Source: Tistrella mobilis
GTDB lineage: Bacteria > Pseudomonadota > Alphaproteobacteria > Tistrellales > Tistrellaceae
Length of the DNA stretch: 64,000 nucleotides
Direction of reading: 5' to 3'
Assembly: GCF_041468085.1 (NCBI RefSeq)
Contig: NZ_CP121014.1
Coordinates: 434,001 to 498,000 of the forward strand
Below, one piece after another: positions 48,925-57,728 of the stretch (the stretch's first letter is position 1; every line of letters starts with the position of its first letter). The notes beneath the pieces were generated by a model. It did no database searches, was not told the origin of the DNA, and saw only the letters and a list, made by a program, of their open reading frames with translations. Both the position numbers and the translations under genes were made by a program.

Positions 48925-49101
48925 ACCGTCATCCCGGCGGAGGCCGGGATCCAGGTTCGTCTCCACGTGAAGGACATCGAACGGCCTGAATCGGGTCACG
49001 ATGAAGGCTCGATCTCTGTATGACAATACGGTTCTCGCAAATGATCATCGCCCATTGTTGTGGAAGCCTACCTGGATCCCGGCCTTCGCCGGGATGACGG
49101 T
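48925..49101. repeat. Inverted pair of dispersed palindromic elements
   Basis: Forward copy at 48925-48956 and inverted copy at 49070-49101, 113 bp apart. Outer flanks include GTGGAAGCCTACC before the right copy, the reverse complement of the GGTAGGCYTCCAC flank in arrays A and B, so this is a single (ancestral-type) composite unit. The rest of the 48834-49372 gap shows no gene. Confidence 0.9.
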
Positions 49102-49202
49102 ACAAATGATGTGCAGAGGCTGGCTGATACCGAATCGGACACAGCCGCGAGGTTCTGACGTCGGAACGCGAGATTTAGACCTTAACCAACTGTTTTAACG
49201 GC

Positions 49203-49223
49203 ATCATTCCCTGTGGGAATGAT
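49203..49223. other. Hairpin in the leader region of the amaB-like gene
   Basis: ATCATTCCC and GGGAATGAT form a perfect 9-bp stem with loop TGT, 150 bp ahead of the dehydrogenase start. No clear U-tract follows on either strand, so terminator function is doubtful; it could be a 5' UTR structure. Confidence 0.45.
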
Positions 49224-49372
49224 CGGGTGCGCCCCCCGGCAGGCACGAATGCCACGTGCCTGCCGCCCCGCCCCGCCCTATGATGCCGCCAGCCCATTGC
49301 GCCGGTCGGCCCGTCCTGAAGAGGCGGCCCGGCGCGTCCGGACAAGATCACGACCCAGGAGTTCAGAGCGCC

Positions 49373-50902
49373 ATGACCCGCGAGACCGAGACCCGGCTCA
49401 GCCCTGCCGACGATGCCCGTGCCGTCCTCGCCCGCCTGGGGGTGGACCCGGCGCGGCTTTCCGGTGGCGACCGCATCGCCCGCTCGCCGCTCGACGGCGC
49501 CGAGATTGCGCGGCTGACCGACACCACCCCGGCCGAGGCCGAGGCGGCGATCGCCGGTGCGGCAGAGGCCTTCAAGGCCTGGCGCCTGGTCCCCGCCCCC
49601 GAGCGTGGCCGGCTGGTCGCCCTGCTGGGCGAAGAGCTGCGCGCCGCCAAGGAAGATCTGGGCCGGCTGGTCACCCTGGAAGCCGGCAAGGTGCCGGCCG
49701 AAGGGCTGGGCGAGGTTCAGGAGATGATCGACATCTGCGACTTCGCGGTCGGCCTGTCGCGCCAGCTCCACGGCCTGACCATCGCCACCGAACGGCCGGA
49801 CCACCGGATGATGGAAACCTGGCACCCGATCGGCCCGGTGGGCGTGATCACCGCCTTCAACTTCCCGGTCGCGGTCTGGTCGTGGAATGCCGCACTCGCC
49901 TTCGTCTGCGGCGATCCGGTGATCTGGAAGCCGTCGGAAAAGACCCTGTTGACCGCGCTGGCGGTGACCGCCCTGTTCGAAAAGGCGGCAAAGCGCCATG
50001 GCAAGGTGCCGGCGGGCCTGGCCGCCCTGCTGATCGGCGGCCGCGAGATCGGCGAACAGCTGGTCGACGACCGCCGGGTGCCGGTGATTTCGGCCACCGG
50101 CTCCACCGCCATGGGCCGCAAGGTCGGCCCGCGGGTCGCGGAACGCTTCGGCCGCGCGATCCTGGAACTGGGCGGCAACAATGCCGCGATCCTGCAGCCC
50201 TCGGCCGATCTGGAACTGGCGCTGCGCGGCATCGCCTTTGCCGCCATGGGCACCGCCGGCCAGCGCTGCACCACGCTGCGCCGCCTGTTCCTGCACAGCT
50301 CCGTCTATGACGGCTTCATCACCCGGCTGAAGGCCGCCTATGCCTCGGTGAAGGTGGGCGACCCGCGCGAAGCCGGCGTGCTGGTCGGGCCGCTGATCGA
50401 TGCCGATGCCGCCCGCGCGATGGATGCGGCACTGGAAGCGGCCCGCGCCGCCGGCGGCACCGTCCATGGCGGCGAGGTGGTCGAGGTGATGGGCCAGGGC
50501 CAGTATCGCCGCCCGGCCCTGGTGGAAATGCCGGCCCAGGCCGAGATCGTCCGCCACGAGACCTTCGCGCCGATCCTGTATGTGCTGCGCCATGACGATC
50601 TGGCCGAGGCGATCGCCGCCCAGAACGACGTGCCGCAGGGCCTGGCCTCGTCGATCTTCACCAACGACCTGCGCGATGCCGAACGCTTCCTGTCGGCCGC
50701 CGGGTCCGATTGCGGCATCGCCAATGTCAATATCGGCCCCTCGGGCGCCGAAATCGGCGGCGCCTTCGGTGGCGAGAAGGAAACCGGCGGCGGCCGCGAG
50801 GCGGGCTCCGACGCCTGGAAGGCCTATATGCGCCGGGCGACCAACACCATCAACTATGGCAGCACCCTGCCGCTGGCCCAGGGCGTCACCTTCGATATCT
50901 GA
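49373..50902 (+). CDS. amaB: Piperideine-6-carboxylate / 2-aminoadipate-semialdehyde dehydrogenase (ALDH7-like)
   Basis: 509 residues, ATG 49373 with AGGAG about 11 bases before. Aldehyde dehydrogenase motifs: GPVGVITAFNFPVAVWSWNAALAFVCGD, KPSEKT, FGRAILELGGNNAAI (catalytic-base Glu) and GTAGQRCTTLRRLF (catalytic Cys). The GQRCTT context, and NIGPSGAEIGGAFGGEKETGGGREAGSDAWK near the C-terminus, are those of ALDH7A1/AmaB. It would oxidise the lysine-derived semialdehyde to 2-aminoadipate. The neighbouring aminotransferase and HglS carry the pathway on to 2-hydroxyglutarate. Confidence 0.9.
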   Translation: MTRETETRLSPADDARAVLARLGVDPARLSGGDRIARSPLDGAEIARLTDTTPAEAEAAIAGAAEAFKAWRLVPAPERGRLVALLGEELRAAKEDLGRLVTLEAGKVPAEGLGEVQEMIDICDFAVGLSRQLHGLTIATERPDHRMMETWHPIGPVGVITAFNFPVAVWSWNAALAFVCGDPVIWKPSEKTLLTALAVTALFEKAAKRHGKVPAGLAALLIGGREIGEQLVDDRRVPVISATGSTAMGRKVGPRVAERFGRAILELGGNNAAILQPSADLELALRGIAFAAMGTAGQRCTTLRRLFLHSSVYDGFITRLKAAYASVKVGDPREAGVLVGPLIDADAARAMDAALEAARAAGGTVHGGEVVEVMGQGQYRRPALVEMPAQAEIVRHETFAPILYVLRHDDLAEAIAAQNDVPQGLASSIFTNDLRDAERFLSAAGSDCGIANVNIGPSGAEIGGAFGGEKETGGGREAGSDAWKAYMRRATNTINYGSTLPLAQGVTFDI

Positions 50903-50916
50903 GGAGTCGTTTTAGT

Positions 50917-51288
50917 CCCTCGCCGGGCGGGCGCTGCCGCGCCCTTGGCCGCCGCCTCAATGGCGGCTGGCATCCGCGGGGCGGATGCGGTCACCACCCG
51001 GAGTCTGTTTGGCCCTCGCCGGGCGGGCGCTCCGCGCCCTTGGCCGCCGCCTCAATGGCGGCTGGCATCCGCGGGGCGGATGCGGGCACCACCCGGAGTC
51101 TGTTTGGCCCTCGCCGGGCGGGCGCTGCCGCGCCCTTGGCCGCCGCCTCAATGGCGGCTGGCATCCGCGGGGCGGATGCGGTCACCACCCGGAGTCTGTT
51201 TGGCCCTCGCCGGGCGGGCGCTCCGCGCCCTTGGCCGCCGCCTCAATGGCGGCTGGCATCCGCGGGGCGGATGCGGGCACCACCCGGC
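50917..51288. repeat. Four 95/96-bp tandem repeats in ABAB order
   Basis: Units start at 50917, 51013, 51108 and 51204. Odd units have CGCTGCCGCGCCC and GCGGTCACC; even units have CGCTCCGCGCCC and GCGGGCACC, so a 191-bp dimer is duplicated. Each unit contains two potential hairpins, GCCGCC/GGCGGC and GCATCCGC/GCGGATGC. It fills the gap between the dehydrogenase and aminotransferase genes. Confidence 0.95.
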
Positions 51289-51320
51289 GAGGGGTATCGC
51301 TCTTCTTCCGGAGTTTTCCA

Positions 51321-52571
51321 ATGTCCATGACCGACACCACCGGCGCCGCCAGGGCGGCCGGACAGGCTTCTTACGGCTTTCGCGCCGCCCGGCGGCTGGG
51401 CGGGATCGGCGTGTCGGAGATTCTGGCGATCGGCGCCCGGGCGCAGGCGATGGGCGCCGACGTGATCGTGCTGGCGGCGGGTGAGCCGGATCTGCCGACC
51501 CCGGCCCATATCCGGGCCGCGGCCGCGGCGGCGGTGGAAGCGGGGGCCACGCGCTATGCGCCGCTCACCGGCACCGCGGCGCTGAAGGCGGCGATCATCG
51601 CCAAACATGCCCGCGACAACCGGCTGGATCTGACGCCCGCGAACATCATCGTCGGCTCGGGCGCCAAGCAGGTGATCCACAATGCGCTGATGGCGACGCT
51701 GGACGAGGGCCAGGAGGTCATCGTGCCGGCGCCGTTCTGGACATCCTATCTGGACCAGGTGGCCCTGGCCGGCGGGCGGGTCGTTTCCCCCCGCATGCGG
51801 GCCGAAGACGGCTTTCGGCTGACGCCTGAGGCATTGTCGGCCGCGATCACCCCGAACACGGGCTGGCTGATCCTGAACGCGCCGTCGAACCCCTGCGGTG
51901 CCGTCTATTCGATGAACGATCTCAAGGCCCTGGCGGCGGTTCTTCGCGACCATCCGCAGGTCTGGGTGCTGTCGGACGACATCTATGAACACATCATCTA
52001 TGACGGCCGCCGCTTCGTGACCATGGCCGAAGCGGCCCCCGATCTGGCCGATCGGGTGCTGACCGTCAACGGCGTCTCCAAAGCCTATGCCATGACCGGC
52101 TGGCGGATCGGCTGGGGGGCGGGCCCGGCGCCGCTGATCCAGGCCATGGCCGCGGTGCAGAGCCAGAGCACATCCGGCGCCGCCACGCCGTCGCAGGCGG
52201 CGGCGACCGCGGCACTCGACGGGCCGCAGGACGTGCTGGCCGACCATCTGGCGGTGTTCGACCGCCGCCGGACGCTGGTCACCGCCGGGCTGGAGGCGAT
52301 CGACGGCATAAGCTGCCCGGCACCCGACGGCGCCTTTTATGCCTTCGCCGACATCCGGGGGCTGATCGGCCGGACGACGCGCAGCGGGATCGGGCTGCAT
52401 GACGATCGCGCCGTGGCGCAGTGGCTGCTGGACGAGGCCCATGTCGCCCTGGTGCCCGGGGCCGCCTTCGGCAGCCCGGGGCATCTGCGCCTGTCTTTCG
52501 CGGCCGCCGACGCGGTGCTGCACCAGGCAATTCAGAGGATCGGCGCGGCGGTGGCGGATCTGCCCGGCTGA
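51321..52571 (+). CDS. Class I PLP aminotransferase, probable 2-aminoadipate aminotransferase
   Basis: 416 residues from ATG 51321, with CCGGAG upstream; the open frame reaches back into the tandem repeats (50985) but that part is artefactual. Fold-type I motifs: AAGEPDLPTPAHI, YAPLTGTAALKAAI, NAPSNPCGAVYS, SDDIYEHIIYDG and the Schiff-base lysine in VNGVSKAYAMTGWRIGW, then LRLSFAAAD. The sequence resembles bacterial aspartate/aromatic-type enzymes. Context (piperideine-6-carboxylate dehydrogenase and HglS) suggests it converts 2-aminoadipate to 2-oxoadipate. Aspartate or general aminotransferase activity is the alternative. Confidence 0.9.
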   Translation: MSMTDTTGAARAAGQASYGFRAARRLGGIGVSEILAIGARAQAMGADVIVLAAGEPDLPTPAHIRAAAAAAVEAGATRYAPLTGTAALKAAIIAKHARDNRLDLTPANIIVGSGAKQVIHNALMATLDEGQEVIVPAPFWTSYLDQVALAGGRVVSPRMRAEDGFRLTPEALSAAITPNTGWLILNAPSNPCGAVYSMNDLKALAAVLRDHPQVWVLSDDIYEHIIYDGRRFVTMAEAAPDLADRVLTVNGVSKAYAMTGWRIGWGAGPAPLIQAMAAVQSQSTSGAATPSQAAATAALDGPQDVLADHLAVFDRRRTLVTAGLEAIDGISCPAPDGAFYAFADIRGLIGRTTRSGIGLHDDRAVAQWLLDEAHVALVPGAAFGSPGHLRLSFAAADAVLHQAIQRIGAAVADLPG

Positions 52572-52573
52572 CG

Positions 52574-53758
52574 TCAACGCGATCTGAGATCGGCCGGCCT
52601 GATCTCGGTCAGCGTCAGGGCAAGGCCGAGGCCGAGCCCCGCGGCCAGCACGACCATGGCCGCGGCCGGGCCGTCGGCGGCGAGCCGGACGGTGGCGAGC
52701 GGTACCGCGACCAGAATCGCGACATTGTTCAGGGTTTCGGCCACCGCCAGCACCATGCCCTTGTCGGGCCCGGCACGCGTGGCCAGCACCACCGTCGCCG
52801 CCGGCGCACCGGTGCCGAGCGCCGCCCCCCAGGCCGCCAGGCACAGAAGCGCCGCCCAGAGCGGCAGCGTCCAGGCCATGAACAGGGTAACGGCCAGGGC
52901 AAGGACCAGGGTCACCAGAACCAGCACCAGCTCCTCGCCGCCGAACAGCCGGCGCAGCCGCCCGGCCGCGAGGTTGCCGAGCCCCAGCCCCAGCCCGAAG
53001 GCCGCGACGGTCACCCCCACCGCGGCCGGCCCGAAACCATAGCGCAGCCGCAGCACCTCTCCCGAGAGCAGGAAGGCCGCGACCCCGGTGCCGTTCCAGG
53101 CGCCCTTGGCGACCAGCGGGCGCAGGATCGACGGGTTGCGCAACCACGACCAGCCGGCACCGCCCACCCGGCGCGGCATCGCCGATGCACGCCCGGGCAG
53201 CCATCTCCGGCCCATGACGAAGGCGGCGGCACAGCCGCCGGCGGTGATCACGAAGGGGGCGGCCCAGCCGATCAGATCGGTGGCGATCCCGGCCATGGCC
53301 GGCCCGAAGGCGATGCCGGCGGTCATGCCCAGCATCACCAGCCCCATCGCGCCGGCCTGGCGGTGATGGGGGATCACCTCGGCGATCAGCGCAAAGGCCG
53401 TGGGGATCAGGATCGCCGAGGCGATGCCGCCGAAGATGCGCAGCGCCACCGCCACCCCCAGCGTGGGCGCGAGGACGATGGCCAGCCCGTCGAGCGCGAA
53501 CAGCAGCAGCCCGGTCAGCAGCAGCCGCCCCCGATCGACCCGGTCCGACAGCCAGCCGAACACCGGCGCTGCGATCGCATAGGCGACCGCATAGCCCGAA
53601 ATCAGCCAGGCCGCCCCGGCCGGCGTGGTGTCGAAAGCCGCCGCCAGAGGTGCGAGCATCGACGACAGCATGAATTCGGTCGCACCGACGAAGAAGACGG
53701 TGACGGCAAGAAGCGGCAGCAGCAGGCGATCCGCCTGCCGCCGCCGGGTGGACATCAT
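52574..53758 (-). CDS. MFS transporter (DHA1-like, 12 TM)
   Basis: 394 residues from the ATG at 53758. About 12 hydrophobic segments, with the MFS loop motif GWLSDRVDRGRLLLTG after TM2 and APVFGWLSD before it. The N-terminal part (FFVGATEFMLSSMLAPLAAAFDTTPAGAAWLISGYAVAYAI) is typical of DHA1 drug/arabinose exporters. The substrate is unknown. It converges with the aminotransferase (2 bp between stops) and lies 65 bp after the stop of the MACPF-like gene on the same strand, so it may be read through from that gene. Confidence 0.9.
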   Translation of the reverse strand: MMSTRRRQADRLLLPLLAVTVFFVGATEFMLSSMLAPLAAAFDTTPAGAAWLISGYAVAYAIAAPVFGWLSDRVDRGRLLLTGLLLFALDGLAIVLAPTLGVAVALRIFGGIASAILIPTAFALIAEVIPHHRQAGAMGLVMLGMTAGIAFGPAMAGIATDLIGWAAPFVITAGGCAAAFVMGRRWLPGRASAMPRRVGGAGWSWLRNPSILRPLVAKGAWNGTGVAAFLLSGEVLRLRYGFGPAAVGVTVAAFGLGLGLGNLAAGRLRRLFGGEELVLVLVTLVLALAVTLFMAWTLPLWAALLCLAAWGAALGTGAPAATVVLATRAGPDKGMVLAVAETLNNVAILVAVPLATVRLAADGPAAAMVVLAAGLGLGLALTLTEIRPADLRSR

Positions 53759-53823
53759 CACGGCCGGGTGGTCTCCGTATGTCCGGTTCCCGGCCGCAGC
53801 CCTGATGTCCGGCAGGAAGGGCA

Positions 53824-56800
53824 TCAGGCAGGCTGGCCGTGGAAGCCGATGGTGAACGTTACGACGTCGTCGCGATAGGCGCTGACCCGGCAGTCGACGG
53901 TCATGCCATAGACGTCTCTGGTCAGATGTTTCGTGGAGCTGCAACCATCCCAGACAGCGAACAGCGACCCGGCATCGGTTCCCCCGTCATTGATCCAGAT
54001 CTGCGCACGGGCATTGGTGATGTTCGAGCTGCCCGGCACGCCGACGACCACATCGATCGGCCGCGCATCGCCATCGCCGATCTCGAACCCCAGCCAGCCC
54101 ACCGCATCCCCGTCGGATACCGGGTTCCAGACGTAATCGGCGAAGATCCAGCGCGCCGGTGCTGCCTGATGAGCGGGGATCCCGATCACCGGCCAGGCCG
54201 CAAAACCACCGCGCAGCCCCTTGCGCTCCTTCGGCCGGATCGTCACCGTGCTTTCGTTGACGATGATCACCCGGCAGGCATAGCGGCCGCCGAAGGCCAG
54301 GCTGTAGAGCCAGGTGCGGTCATTGGCGCTGGCCCAGTCGGGCAGCAGCTGCGGCCAGTGGCCGGGCTGGCGGGCATCGACCAGCTGGAAGCGGGCGAAA
54401 CTGCTCTCGCCCGGGCTTTGCAGCCGGAGCGGCTGGCTGGATTGCGGATCGGCGTCGCAGCCGGGGGTGAAGAGCCCGGCGATGCGGCCGGTGGACGCCA
54501 GAACCAGCCGTTCGCCGCGGGCATCATACCGCCAGAGCTGGTCGTCGTTGCGGGCCTCGTCGCACGGGGCCAGAACCAGCGCGCCATTGCGGTGGGTCAG
54601 GCACAGCTGGCCCGCGCCCTTTTGCGACTGGCCGGGGAACAGGCGGCCCGCACCGTCGGTCGTCCAGACCTGATGCAGCCCGATGACGAGGCGGGCGAGC
54701 ACCACCCGGTGGCCGTCGAGACTGCCGCTGCCGGCGCCTTCGACCGACAGCGCCATGTCGACGTTCACGGCAAGCGGTGCCGCCGGGTCGGAGGCGCGCC
54801 GGGCGATGATGCAGAACGGGGTCTCGGTGGTCAACCCGACACCGGGCCGGGTATCCTCCACCTTGCGGCGATCGCGCGCCAGATAGGGATCGCGCGTCGC
54901 ATCGGCCCCTTCCGACGTCTTCAGCAGGGCCGTCAGCTCTTCGGGCGACAGCGGATCGACCATCCAGAGATCCGACAGACGGAAGGCCCCCGTGACGGCC
55001 GGATCGAAACGCCCCCCGGCGGTCAGCCCGGCATCGAGGCCGGCATTGACCAGATGGCCGGCGGCGGTGAGTGTCCAGCTCTGATAGGGCGCGGTGTCGA
55101 GGACGGTGATCGCCAGTCTGAACCGGTCCGCCGGCGGCCGGCCGGCGGGGCCGGTCGTGACGTCGTCGGTCAGCGCCGTCAGGGCGAATTCGGCCGTCGC
55201 GGAGCAGGAATAGGCGACGATCTGCCCCAGACCGTTTTCGTACCAGAGCTGCGCCGCAGGGTCGGCCTTGATGCTGGCGTCGCGCAGCCCGACCTCGACG
55301 CCATTGCCCGGCTGATCCGTCAGCAGCGACAGCACCCGATGGGGTTCCATGCGGTTGCGGATGCGGAAATAGACCGGGCGCGCGCTTTCGCCCGCAATCC
55401 GGCGATAGTCGTTGTAGAACAGGAAATGGGCGCCCTTCGCCTGCAGCTCCTGCACCGTGTGGCGGCTGGCATAATCGCGCAGCACCACCTGGCAGCGCCG
55501 CGCCAGATCCCGCGGCAGCAGATCGATGGTCGGCATCGGATCGCCCTGCATCACCGCCGACCAGCGCCGGTAATTGCCCAGAGACTTCGCCCATTCCCCG
55601 GCATCGGACAGAAACTGCCCCTCGCCGCCCACAGCACTCAGGGTCAGGCCCTGACGCTCGGCGGCGGCCAGCGCCCGCGACTGCTCGCGCGTTGCATCCT
55701 TCATCTCGGCCGTGGCCTGGACCGTGCCGGCACCCAGATGCGACACCTCTGCCTTCACGCCCACCGACAGGCTGCGGGTGACATCGGCCGCCCGCTCGGT
55801 CGCCGACAGGGTCTGCACCCTGGTGCCGAACAGCCGGCCGCCGACCAGGGTGCGGCGGGCGACGAAATGGCCATAGATCGCCAGCACCGCCATCAGCCGC
55901 TCGGCCGGGTCGGCAAGATCGGGCCACGGATCGGCGTCGGCATCGGCGGCCGTGGAGGCCGGCGGGTCGAGCGCCACCATCACCGCCGCCAGGAAATCCG
56001 GCGCCGCCGACGGCATGCGGTCGTCGAAGGACAGCTCTACCCTGGGCAGGAAATAGCTGGTGACGACGAAGACCGTCTTGCCGGCCTCGGCGCTGGTGGC
56101 CTGCGACAGCCGGCCGATGCCGACCCCCACCCCGACGCCGCCCTGGAAGGACGGCTTGCCGGCCGCGGCGGTCATCGACATCGACAGGCCGAACACGCCG
56201 TTGCGCTGGGCCTGATGGACCTCTTCTGAATAGGTGTAGCTGGTCTCGTAATAGCCCGAAAGCTGGGGCTTCAGATAGAACAGCCGGGTCGGCCGGGTCG
56301 GTGCCGGGGGCACGGGTCGGGGCGCCCCCTGAGGCGGCCGCAGCACGTCTTTCTTCGTGGAAAGCCGGGATGCATCCGGTTGGGGCGGCGTGGTCGCGGT
56401 CGGCGCGGCTGCCGCCGGTCCAGGTCCGGAAGGTCGCGGGGCTTCAGGGGGGGCGACGACAGTTTGAGTGACGGAGGGCGTGGGGGCAGGCACCACCGGA
56501 ACTGTCGCAGGCGTGGTCGCTGCAGGCTTGGTGTCGGCCAGATCGGCAAGCCGGCGGCGCATGACGGCATCGCCCCGCAGATCCAGCCGGTAGAGCACGT
56601 CGCGGAAGCTGCGGGCGGCCACCTCGCTGCGGCTGTGGTCGATCACGATGCCCCGATAGAAGCCGATCCGGTCCAGCAGATCGTCGCGCTGGGCAAGGTT
56701 GAGCGTGAAGAAATCCGAATGGTCGGCCGCAAGCGTGCCGCCACCGGCGGTGAAGACCCGGGTTGCGGCCTCGGCGGCGAAGTCGCGCTTTGCAAGCGCT

Positions 56801-57357
56801 GTGTCCGCCATGGCGGTGGCGATCTGCGCGGTCGGATCGGGGACCGTTACCCGCAGCCGGTCGAGCAGCTTCTGCCGGTCGTCCAGCGCCTCGCGGCCGC
56901 GCTCCTCGCGCCGGCGCATCGCCGCGTCGGCATGCTCTTCCACCGCGCGATCGGCATCCAGTTTCGCCTTGCGGGCGGTGAGCACCGCGGTGTCGCTGGC
57001 GAGCATCTCGATCTCGGCCTTGTCGGCCGCCAGCTTGCGGATGCGCGGATTTTCCTCCGCCGGCTTTTCGGCGGGGGGGATTTCCGCCGGTGGATCAGAG
57101 AGACAGATGATCGTCAGGCGCTCCGGGCCGCCATCCGGCTGATCAACCGCGAAGACGTCTTCGTAAGGTCGCGCCTCCGCCTCTTCGGATAATGGCTGAC
57201 CATTCGGCGCGCGGAACCGGCAGTTTTCAGAAAGCCCGCCGGCCACCAGCAGCCGCCGGACCTCTGCGACCGTATCCTCCGGCTTAAGGTCGATATCGAC
57301 CTCGCGGCTGGACACCGGATCGCCGTTCAGGTCGACCCATTTCACGATGCACCGCAT
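53824..57357 (-). CDS. MACPF/perforin-like multidomain protein with ubiquitin-like N-terminus and ricin-type lectin segment
   Basis: 1177 residues from ATG 57357, which has AAGGAG six bases upstream; the frame runs open to 57468. Residues 1-90 look like a beta-grasp fold (VDIDLKPEDTVAEVRRLL, RFRAPNGQPLSEEAE). Residues 100-180 are charged and helical, coiled-coil-like. Residues 285-370 are a Pro/Ala/Thr linker. Residues 380-700 carry MACPF features: AIYGHFVARRTLVGGRLFG near 490, LSVGVKAEVSHLGAG, then EWAKSLGNYRRWSAVMQGDPMPTIDLL. Residues 880-990 have a ricin B-type repeat (QLCLTHRNGALVLAPCD ... DDQLWRYD). The last 190 residues are beta-rich and unassigned. There is no signal peptide with this start. 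It probably acts as a carbohydrate-targeted pore-forming toxin, released by lysis or an unknown route; the function is inference from domains. Confidence 0.78.
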   Translation of the reverse strand: MRCIVKWVDLNGDPVSSREVDIDLKPEDTVAEVRRLLVAGGLSENCRFRAPNGQPLSEEAEARPYEDVFAVDQPDGGPERLTIICLSDPPAEIPPAEKPAEENPRIRKLAADKAEIEMLASDTAVLTARKAKLDADRAVEEHADAAMRRREERGREALDDRQKLLDRLRVTVPDPTAQIATAMADTALAKRDFAAEAATRVFTAGGGTLAADHSDFFTLNLAQRDDLLDRIGFYRGIVIDHSRSEVAARSFRDVLYRLDLRGDAVMRRRLADLADTKPAATTPATVPVVPAPTPSVTQTVVAPPEAPRPSGPGPAAAAPTATTPPQPDASRLSTKKDVLRPPQGAPRPVPPAPTRPTRLFYLKPQLSGYYETSYTYSEEVHQAQRNGVFGLSMSMTAAAGKPSFQGGVGVGVGIGRLSQATSAEAGKTVFVVTSYFLPRVELSFDDRMPSAAPDFLAAVMVALDPPASTAADADADPWPDLADPAERLMAVLAIYGHFVARRTLVGGRLFGTRVQTLSATERAADVTRSLSVGVKAEVSHLGAGTVQATAEMKDATREQSRALAAAERQGLTLSAVGGEGQFLSDAGEWAKSLGNYRRWSAVMQGDPMPTIDLLPRDLARRCQVVLRDYASRHTVQELQAKGAHFLFYNDYRRIAGESARPVYFRIRNRMEPHRVLSLLTDQPGNGVEVGLRDASIKADPAAQLWYENGLGQIVAYSCSATAEFALTALTDDVTTGPAGRPPADRFRLAITVLDTAPYQSWTLTAAGHLVNAGLDAGLTAGGRFDPAVTGAFRLSDLWMVDPLSPEELTALLKTSEGADATRDPYLARDRRKVEDTRPGVGLTTETPFCIIARRASDPAAPLAVNVDMALSVEGAGSGSLDGHRVVLARLVIGLHQVWTTDGAGRLFPGQSQKGAGQLCLTHRNGALVLAPCDEARNDDQLWRYDARGERLVLASTGRIAGLFTPGCDADPQSSQPLRLQSPGESSFARFQLVDARQPGHWPQLLPDWASANDRTWLYSLAFGGRYACRVIIVNESTVTIRPKERKGLRGGFAAWPVIGIPAHQAAPARWIFADYVWNPVSDGDAVGWLGFEIGDGDARPIDVVVGVPGSSNITNARAQIWINDGGTDAGSLFAVWDGCSSTKHLTRDVYGMTVDCRVSAYRDDVVTFTIGFHGQPA

Positions 57358-57382
57358 GGCGTGCTCCTTCGGCTGGCGGCCG

Positions 57383-57408
57383 ATCATGTTGTCATATATA
57401 AACATGAT
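57383..57408. promoter_or_regulatory. Operator-like inverted repeat 1 upstream of MACPF gene
   Basis: ATCATGTT (57383-57390) and AACATGAT (57401-57408) are perfect arms around GTCATATATA. It lies 26 bp ahead of the MACPF start, where it would overlap the promoter or leader. Confidence 0.6.
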
Positions 57409-57527
57409 ATACCCGTCCGGGCTGGCGCGCAGTGCCCTATGCAGCAACAGACGCAAAAATTTCATCAACCTTGTCTGTCACGGAAACAGAAGCCGGCCGG
57501 CCGGCATTCCAAATCGGGTCAATGATC

Positions 57528-57555
57528 CATTATGTTATTTATCATCAACATAATG
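57528..57555. promoter_or_regulatory. Operator-like inverted repeat 2 in the divergent region
   Basis: CATTATGTT (57528-57536) and AACATAATG (57547-57555) are perfect 9-bp arms around ATTTATCATC. Arms and 10-bp spacing match the site at 57383, giving a shared form ATGTT-N10-AACAT. A third, looser inverted repeat (ATTTGCA at 57642, TGCAAAT at 57671) lies closer to the divergent gene. The 57358-57728 gap is strikingly AT-rich for this genome. Confidence 0.6.
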
Positions 57556-57728
57556 AGCGGCCGCGGGCTGGCGCCGACGCGCCGCCCATGTCCGCCGATG
57601 CCGAATGCAATGGCGTTCGGCGGTAGAATTATACCAAATACATTTGCATTTTGCATCATATCATTCCGATTGCAAATCAAAATCCGACGGAAGAAAGTCA
57701 GACGACTTCCACAAACGAAAGCGGATCC

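Noticed and set aside
53839..56229. 796-codon + strand frame opposite the MACPF gene
   Set aside because: Low-complexity Arg/Gly/His-rich translation without domains. The - strand gene has a ribosome site and recognisable domains.
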